A stretch of 46,638 nucleotides of DNA, taken from Chitinophagales bacterium. GTDB lineage: Bacteria; Bacteroidota; Bacteroidia; Chitinophagales; CAIODY01. The stretch's first letter is position 1. The number at the start of each line of letters is the position of its first letter. The DNA is taken from the NCBI GenBank assembly GCA_947452995.1, contig CANGEV010000019.1, forward strand, positions 1-46,638. The letters are read 5' to 3'. This document shows positions 41,218 through 46,638 of this stretch, one piece after another. The notes beneath the pieces were generated by a model, which made no database searches, was not told the origin of the DNA, and saw only the letters and a program-made list of their open reading frames with translations. The translations under genes and the position numbers were made by a program.

Positions 41218-42778
41218 GGAGGTATGTGCCTGGTGCTAATTGGGAAAAATCAAAGTCGGAAAGAGACTTCGTATTTCCTTGCGCAATTGTTTGTCCCATT
41301 AAGTTGCACAATTTAAAATTCGTATCTGCATTGCTTGCAGTGAGATAAATATGATCGGAGAAGGGGTTAGGAAAAACACGTTGCACTTCGTTAGTAATGT
41401 CGCTTGCTAGCGATGCTGTTAAAACACAGTTGTCAGAAAGATGATTGCTGTTTTCTATCGTTGTACTAGCAGTTAAAACTTTTCCATTAAAGGCGCTATA
41501 ACTTTTATCGTAGTAGTAGGCTCTAAAAACTTGGTTTTGTGTCGGCGTTGCGTTTTGTGCTAAGACCCCGCCGTTATAGACGGGACTCGTATAAGCCCAT
41601 ACGGTGTTTTCGTTGGAATCGACTTCTATGAAAGCGCCTGCAGGACCATTACACAACAAGATGTTTTTGTTGTTGAGTAATTGGGCATTAGAAATATTCT
41701 GTGCATAGTAGTTATGCGTATTATTTGCATTGTAAAGGATGTTAGCTGCATTGGGAAAAAAGGGGAGGCTTGTAGTATAGTTGTAGTTGGTGAGTGGTGT
41801 TTGAATTTTGTCGACGCTGGAGTAGTTACCGCCCGTTCTGTTGAGTCCATTATTAAATACTAAAATTTCTCCTGTATTGTTTAACCAATGCGCACTGTGT
41901 TGTCCGAATAACTGCTGTGTGGCGTTATTATTATAGGCACTAGGATTTCCCCAACGATATAATAAATCGCCGCCTAGATTTGCGTTGCCACCGACGTTTC
42001 CGCTTGCTTGCGAAGTTGTGGTACTATGATCGATTATCCAAATTTCGCTGAAGGCATGTGAGCTAAGCAAAATCTGATTGAGGCTTGCATTATAATCAAT
42101 GGCATTCAGGTGGGTCCAGTCGCTTTGTGTTGCGGAGCTGTTGTAATTGATATTTACCTTGTTGGGGCTATTCGCCACTACGCCATAGTTAGCTTTTGTG
42201 TTGTCGTAATCTTGTACGAGATGATCCCAGAGATGCCACTCCCAAACGATTGTAGCGTTGTTGGTTCCTTGTGCTTGTAGTTCAATAATTTTTTCACTCC
42301 ATAAATAATTTGGACAAAGACTAGGGTTTCTTCCGGCAGCAATAGCCTCTGCTTTTGTTTTTCTTTCCCAGGAGATGACTAATACATTACCATTTGGAAG
42401 CGCTTTGATATCGTGGTGTTGACATTGATTTGTATCTGAAATAGTATAGCTCCACTGTACGTTGCCATTCCAATCTATCTTTTCAATGGTGCCCCCTTTT
42501 CCACCGGCATTAAAAGTTGTATTGTTTTTGTTTCCTGAACGCAATAAGGTTCCGTCTTCTAAAAGATAAACGGCTTGTCCTGGTTTGTAATTGCTGTTCC
42601 ACGCGTGCACTTGTTTTCCGCAAGCGTCGATGAGGTAAGTGGTGGTGCTGCTGATTGGTGCGAAAAGAATATAGCCATTATCAAGTGTACTGGCTTGATG
42701 TTGTAATAAGCCGACAGTTTGTGCATTTCCTGAGATTAATAAAAGAAGGCTCGCCAAAAAAGAAAAAACAGTTTTCAT
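41165..42778 (-). CDS. Arylsulfotransferase-like T9SS-secreted protein, second copy
   Basis: 537 residues. Signal peptide MKTVFSFLASLLLLISGNAQ. The propeller region matches the protein at 12730-14412 motif by motif: IDWNGNVQWSYTI, CQHHDIKALPNGNVLVISWE, IVWEWHLWDHLVQDYDNTKANYG, WTHLNAIDYNASLNQILLSSH, IIDHSTTT, DLLYRWGNPSAYN. It lacks the immunoglobulin-like domain of the other copy. It ends with a T9SS type A domain (RVFPNPFSDHIYL ... LNDARGTKTMRVVKE). The last 17 codons are duplicated on the far side of the toxin-antitoxin cassette. Activity of such secreted proteins is unproven. Confidence 0.85.
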   Translation of the reverse strand: MKTVFSFLASLLLLISGNAQTVGLLQHQASTLDNGYILFAPISSTTTYLIDACGKQVHAWNSNYKPGQAVYLLEDGTLLRSGNKNNTTFNAGGKGGTIEKIDWNGNVQWSYTISDTNQCQHHDIKALPNGNVLVISWERKTKAEAIAAGRNPSLCPNYLWSEKIIELQAQGTNNATIVWEWHLWDHLVQDYDNTKANYGVVANSPNKVNINYNSSATQSDWTHLNAIDYNASLNQILLSSHAFSEIWIIDHSTTTSQASGNVGGNANLGGDLLYRWGNPSAYNNNATQQLFGQHSAHWLNNTGEILVFNNGLNRTGGNYSSVDKIQTPLTNYNYTTSLPFFPNAANILYNANNTHNYYAQNISNAQLLNNKNILLCNGPAGAFIEVDSNENTVWAYTSPVYNGGVLAQNATPTQNQVFRAYYYDKSYSAFNGKVLTASTTIENSNHLSDNCVLTASLASDITNEVQRVFPNPFSDHIYLTASNADTNFKLCNLMGQTIAQGNTKSLSDFDFSQLAPGTYLLQLNDARGTKTMRVVKE

Positions 42779-42808
42779 ACAATAGGTTTTAGCGAGCGGG
42801 CTCGTTCA

Positions 42809-44602
42809 TTATTTAAAATGCGCTTTAATAATTTTTGCTTTTTGAACGCCTACCACTTCTGCGAGTGCATCCAAAGAAGCAGCTTTAACATTTGCAACAC
42901 TTCTAAATCTTTTCAGCAGGGCTGTATTCGTTTCTGGTCCGATGCCTTTGATCTTCGTAAGTTCTGGAATAAGCGTTGCCTTATCGCGGCGGCTTCTATG
43001 GTGTGTAATCCCGAAGCGGTGTGCTTCGTCACGCAAGTGTTGTATCACACGAAGTGCGGGCGACTTCTTACTGATATGTAAAGGAACAGGATCGTTCGGC
43101 ACGTAAATTTCCTCCAATCGTTTGGCGATAGAGGCGAGCGCTACCTTGCCGATAAGTCCTAATTTTTTCAAGGATTCATAAGCGGCGCTGAGCTGACCTT
43201 TACCACCGTCAATTAAGATGAGTTGTGGTAGCGGCGCAGCTTCTTCGATCATACGTTTGTAGCGACGGAACACCACCTCTTCCATGGTGGCGAAGTCGTT
43301 GGGACCTTCTACCGTTTTAACATTGAAGTGACGATAGTCTTTTTTGCTTGGTTTTCCATTCTTAAAAACGACCATCGCGCTTACTGGGTAATCGCCTTGG
43401 AAGTTACTATTATCGAAGCACTCGATATGCATGGGTAGCTCTGTCAGGCGAAACTCTTTCTGCAATTCTTTAAGCACAGAAAATTCTTCTGTCTTGATTT
43501 TTATGTTCATCTCGCCAGCGAGCTTTTTGTTTTTGTAGTAGAGCGCATTTTTCTGACAGAGGTCGAGCAGTTGTTTTTTATCGCCGCGTTGTGGAACGGT
43601 GACTTCGATATCAGGATCGCCGAGTTCGACTTCGAAAGGTACAACGACTTCGGTAGATGGGGATCGGTGTAGCTGACGAAGGTGAAGGACGGCATAGGCG
43701 AGTAGTTCTTCTTTCGTTTCGTCGAGTTGCGGCTTCAGTTCGATGGTTTGTGTAGCGACGGCGGAGCCTTGGACGATACGCATGAAGTTGACGAAGTTGT
43801 GTTGTCCTTCGCTTACCATTCCGAAGACGTCGATATTGGTGATTTCTGGTTTTACGAGTGTCGAGGTGTCGCGGAATTTTTGGAGTGCTTGAATTTTTGT
43901 TTTTAGCTGATGTGCTTTTTCGAATTCAAGTTTTTCTGCGGCGCTCATCATTTTTTCAGAAAGGTGTTGAATAACGGAGCCGGTGTTTCCTTTTAATATC
44001 TGTCGTATCTGTGCGATGTTTTCATCATATTCTTCTTGGCTTTGCAAGCCAACGCAAGGTCCCTTACAATTGCCGATATGGTATTCTAAGCAAACTTGAA
44101 ATTTATTTGCGCGAATTTGATAGTCGTTGAGTGTAAGGTTGCAGGTACGGATTTTAAATTCTTTGTGGAACAGTTCAATCAAAGTATAGACTGCGCCTAC
44201 AGAAGGGAATGGGCCGAAGAACTTAGAACCGTCGGGTGTTACTTTGCGGGCGGTGAATACTTTTGGAAAGCGTTCGTTACCGATACAGATCAGCGGATAG
44301 GTCTTATCGTCTTTTAGAAGAATATTGTAGCGGGGCTGATAACTTTTAATCAGCGAGTTTTCGAGGATGAGCGCGTCGCGTTCGGTATTGACGATGGTGA
44401 ATTCAATCCGTTCTGCAAGGCGGATGAGAATTTTGTGTCGGGTACTTTTATCGTGGATACCGACGAAATAAGAGGTGACGCGATTAAGTAAATTTTTCGC
44501 TTTACCGACATACAACACTTCGTTGTCTGGTCCGATAAAGCGGTAGACTCCTGGCTGTTTGGGTAAGCTTAGTTGAAACTCTTTAAACTCTTCGACTGTC
44601 AT
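42809..44602 (-). CDS. uvrC: Excinuclease ABC subunit C
   Basis: 597 residues, normal length. The GIY-YIG nuclease domain (about 12-90: LPKQPGVYRFIGPDNEVLYVGKAKNLLNRV) makes the 3' cut. A UVR motif (about 205-240: AAEKLEFEKAHQLKTKIQAL) binds UvrB. The RNase H-like C-terminal nuclease domain (CFDNSNFQGDYPVSAMVVF, LILIDGGKGQL, FGITHHRSRRDK) makes the 5' cut. A helix-hairpin-helix pair (TKIKGIGPETNTALLKRF) binds DNA. Nucleotide excision repair enzyme in the cytoplasm. The gap to the T9SS gene downstream is 30 bp, so read-through is possible. Confidence 0.97.
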   Translation of the reverse strand: MTVEEFKEFQLSLPKQPGVYRFIGPDNEVLYVGKAKNLLNRVTSYFVGIHDKSTRHKILIRLAERIEFTIVNTERDALILENSLIKSYQPRYNILLKDDKTYPLICIGNERFPKVFTARKVTPDGSKFFGPFPSVGAVYTLIELFHKEFKIRTCNLTLNDYQIRANKFQVCLEYHIGNCKGPCVGLQSQEEYDENIAQIRQILKGNTGSVIQHLSEKMMSAAEKLEFEKAHQLKTKIQALQKFRDTSTLVKPEITNIDVFGMVSEGQHNFVNFMRIVQGSAVATQTIELKPQLDETKEELLAYAVLHLRQLHRSPSTEVVVPFEVELGDPDIEVTVPQRGDKKQLLDLCQKNALYYKNKKLAGEMNIKIKTEEFSVLKELQKEFRLTELPMHIECFDNSNFQGDYPVSAMVVFKNGKPSKKDYRHFNVKTVEGPNDFATMEEVVFRRYKRMIEEAAPLPQLILIDGGKGQLSAAYESLKKLGLIGKVALASIAKRLEEIYVPNDPVPLHISKKSPALRVIQHLRDEAHRFGITHHRSRRDKATLIPELTKIKGIGPETNTALLKRFRSVANVKAASLDALAEVVGVQKAKIIKAHFK

Positions 44603-44637
44603 ACAGCGAAGGTAAGATGAATTTGGTAAAAGAAGGC

Positions 44638-45042
44638 TTAGCGATCGTTACGATGTTCTAGTTCTTCCTCCTCCTCTTCGGCAGCAATCATATTATCGTA
44701 ATAAGCAACGAGTGCTAAAATGAATAATACAAGGGTAGGCACCAGTGCTTTGGCGAACTCTAGTTTTCCGCCAATGGTAGAACCGATAGAAGCGACCATA
44801 ATAAGGATTAGCAAGATACTTACGTAGAAGCGGCTTGCGGCAAACATTAAACCGATAGCGCCTAAAATTTCAATCACTCCAATAGCAATCGCCACTTCTT
44901 CGCCACCAGAGGTTAGTTTGGCCATGAAATCGAAACTTTCAGGTATAAAATCTAATCCAAGGCATTTTGATAAACCATTGGAAATTAAGATTAGAGCGGA
45001 TAAAATTTCTAGGACTTTTAAAATTTTACGTTGTGTGTTCAT
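44638..45042 (-). CDS. DoxX-like four-helix membrane protein
   Basis: 134 residues. Four membrane segments: about 9-30, 49-69, 72-92 and 95-115. The pattern KVLEILSALILISNGLSKCLG, VAIAIGVIEILGAIGLMF and LPTLVLFILALVAYY-like ending fits the DoxX/DoxX-like family. The C-terminus is an acidic tail, EEEEEELEHRNDR. Family functions are mostly unknown (one branch is the thiosulfate:quinone oxidoreductase subunit). The gene is 35 bp upstream of uvrC on the same strand. Confidence 0.75.
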   Translation of the reverse strand: MNTQRKILKVLEILSALILISNGLSKCLGLDFIPESFDFMAKLTSGGEEVAIAIGVIEILGAIGLMFAASRFYVSILLILIMVASIGSTIGGKLEFAKALVPTLVLFILALVAYYDNMIAAEEEEEELEHRNDR

Positions 45043-45278
45043 AGGAAAATTTTAGGTTGAAGTGTTTGTTTGGTGGTTGGTCCTTACGCGAATTTAAGGA
45101 AAGGCTTTAAAATCGTAAAAAGTTTAATACACAAAATCCTCTAAAACGTACTCGAAAAGGGACAATTCACGTATTTTGATTGTTTTTGTCCATAAAAGTT
45201 TAAGTTGAGAATAATTAAAGGGCTATTGTATTTTGCAAAGGGGCCTATTCCTGCTTACCTTTGTTCGTACAAGAAAAA

Positions 45279-45294
45279 TATTACACGTGGCACT
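45279..45294. promoter_or_regulatory. Degenerate parS-like palindrome over the cysS start
   Basis: A CACGTG core in TATTACACGTGGCACT, 3 mismatches to TGTTNCACGTGNAACA. The GTG within the core (45287-45289) is the probable cysS start codon. It is weak as a ParB site. Confidence 0.2.
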
Positions 45295-46638
45295 ACATGT
45301 TTTTAATTCGATGACGCGCAGTAAAGAGTTGTTCACTCCTATCCATGCTCCTTATGTGGGCATGTATGTATGTGGACCTACGGTGAGTGGTGAAAGTCAT
45401 CTTGGCCATGCTCGTCCGTATGTGACTTTCGACGTGGTGTATCGTTATTTACTTTCTTTGAGATATAAGGTTCGTTATGTTCGCAACATTACGGATGCTG
45501 GTCATTTTGAAGAGGAAGGAAAAGAAGCGGAGGATAAGGTTGGAGGTAAGGCGAAGTTAGAGCGTTTAGAGCCGATGGAGTTGGTGCAGAAGTATACGAA
45601 TTTGTTTCATGATGCGATGGATGCTTTAGGGAATCATCGTCCGAGTATAGAGCCGACGGCTACTGGTCATATTCCAGAACAGATTGCGATGATACAGGAC
45701 ATGATAGCGAAGGGTTTGGCGTATGAACGGAATGGTTCTGTATATTTTGATGTTCGTCGTTATGCAGAAGCTGGTCAGTATGGTCAGTTGAGTGGACGGA
45801 TATTAGAAGACATGATTGCCGGCAGCCGTGAATTGGACGGACAGCAAGAGAAAAATGATCCTGCAGACTTTGCATTATGGAAGAAGGCGCCTGAGGAACA
45901 TATCATGCGTTGGAACAGTCCGTGGGGTGAAGGGTTTCCTGGCTGGCACATTGAGTGTTCGGCAATGGCGACTAAATATTTAGGAAAGCATTTTGATATT
46001 CATGGTGGTGGGATGGATTTACAGTTTCCGCATCATGAGAGTGAGATAGCGCAGAGTACGGTATGTAATGGTTGTGCTCCGGTAAAGTATTGGATGCATA
46101 ACAATATGATTACGGTGAACGGGAAGAAGATGGGCAAGAGCTATAACAATACCATTACGCTCCGTGAGTTATTTAGCGGTGCGCATGCTTTGTTGGAAAA
46201 GGCCTATACACCGATGACGGTTCGCTTTTTAATTTTGCAAACGCATTATCGTAGTACCTTAGATTTTAGTAACGAAGCCTTGCAGAGTGCTGAGAAAGGC
46301 TTGTCGCGATTGATGAGTGCTGCTGCGATTATGAAAGGCTATGCGAAAGGGGATGTAAGTAAAGTGGGGAGCACGGCAACAGATGTTCAGATTCAAACCT
46401 TGATAGCAGAATGTACGCAGTATATGGATGATGATTTCAATACGGCGATGACATTAGCGAATTTGTTTGAAATGGCGAGTATTGCTTTCGCAGTGAAGAA
46501 CTTGCAATTGCCAGCGGGCGAGGCAAGCGAAGGCGCATTAGCTTTGATGGCGAATACCTTTGAGCGTTTTGTATATGGCATTTTCGGATTACAAGAAAGT
46601 GTTCAAACGAGTGGTAGCAAGATGGACGATGTGATGCA
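45287..46638 (+). CDS. cysS: Cysteinyl-tRNA synthetase, C-terminus cut off by the window
   Basis: About 450 residues visible; the C-terminus lies beyond the right edge. The start is taken as GTG at 45287, giving MALHVFNSMTRSKELFTP, which matches the family start; the in-frame ATG at 45311 would shorten it by eight residues. Class I synthetase marks are VCGPTVSGESHLGHARPYVTFD (HIGH-type HLGH), the zinc-site region HIECSAMATKYLG and GGGMDLQFPHHESEIAQS, and the KMSKS-type loop KKMGKSYNN. It charges tRNA-Cys. Codons here are G-rich on the plus strand, as expected to the right of the origin. Confidence 0.95.
   Translation, partial: MALHVFNSMTRSKELFTPIHAPYVGMYVCGPTVSGESHLGHARPYVTFDVVYRYLLSLRYKVRYVRNITDAGHFEEEGKEAEDKVGGKAKLERLEPMELVQKYTNLFHDAMDALGNHRPSIEPTATGHIPEQIAMIQDMIAKGLAYERNGSVYFDVRRYAEAGQYGQLSGRILEDMIAGSRELDGQQEKNDPADFALWKKAPEEHIMRWNSPWGEGFPGWHIECSAMATKYLGKHFDIHGGGMDLQFPHHESEIAQSTVCNGCAPVKYWMHNNMITVNGKKMGKSYNNTITLRELFSGAHALLEKAYTPMTVRFLILQTHYRSTLDFSNEALQSAEKGLSRLMSAAAIMKGYAKGDVSKVGSTATDVQIQTLIAECTQYMDDDFNTAMTLANLFEMASIAFAVKNLQLPAGEASEGALALMANTFERFVYGIFGLQESVQTSGSKMDDVM

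Noticed and set aside
42791-42804. Terminator hairpin between uvrC and the T9SS gene
   Set aside because: Only a 4-5 bp stem with a minimal loop and no T-run on the minus strand.
45043-45286. Hidden gene or RNA in the gap before cysS
   Set aside because: No open frame with gene-like composition, no tRNA-like fold and no strong hairpin seen in the 244 bp.

Overview
The window looks like chromosomal DNA from a Bacteroidota bacterium. Seven proteins carry C-terminal type IX secretion (T9SS type A) sorting domains, several promoters fit the Bacteroidota -7 box TAnnTTTG, and Shine-Dalgarno sequences are scarce. The general gene style suggests Chitinophagales or Sphingobacteriales, but the order is an impression, not a proof. 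There are no rRNA, tRNA, CRISPR or transposase genes that I can recognise.

Layout. 1-2952 (minus): a truncated SIMPL-domain protein, a DUF3298 lipoprotein, a tiny lipoprotein, a GH25 lysozyme-like protein and a WYL regulator. 3081-7523 (plus): divergent from the WYL gene, an AAA+ ATPase, RmuC, a 67-residue protein, a DUF6364/PIN toxin-antitoxin pair and a DUF1801 protein. 7583-14412: secreted T9SS cargo, including a CotH/lamin-tail protein and an arylsulfotransferase-like protein. 14536-17568 (minus): a two-component system and nadA. 17708-21998 (plus): a tight four-gene operon of a Gfo/Idh/MocA oxidoreductase, a lipoprotein, a polyprenyl-phosphate sugar phosphotransferase and a class I isoprenoid-synthase-like protein with two DDxxD motifs. 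22049-25594 (minus): a giant GEVED/SprB-type T9SS protein. 25799-27220 (plus): an ECF sigma factor, a possible 49-residue protein and nth.

27221-27590 is an AT-rich gene-free stretch that I propose as the replication origin. The plus strand is C-rich to its left and G-rich to its right irrespective of coding strand, degenerate DnaA boxes cluster in it, and mnmG, dnaN and two perfect parS-type 16-mers (28709 and 31000) lie just to its right. 27591-30995 carries a hypothetical gene, an RsbW-like ATPase, mnmG and methylmalonyl-CoA epimerase. Then come comB, a hypothetical gene, a cyclophilin, an M1 peptidase and dnaN.

36774-42778 holds two T9SS proteins. Between them sits a self-contained toxin-antitoxin cassette (RelE-like toxin, HTH plus Panacea/SocA-like antitoxin) bracketed by a perfect 53-bp direct repeat that copies the 3' end of the neighbouring T9SS gene. 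The window ends with uvrC, a DoxX-like membrane protein and the start of cysS.

The strongest leads are the origin/parS neighbourhood, the repeat-bracketed toxin-antitoxin cassette, and the DDxxD protein encoded next to a lipid-carrier glycosyltransferase.
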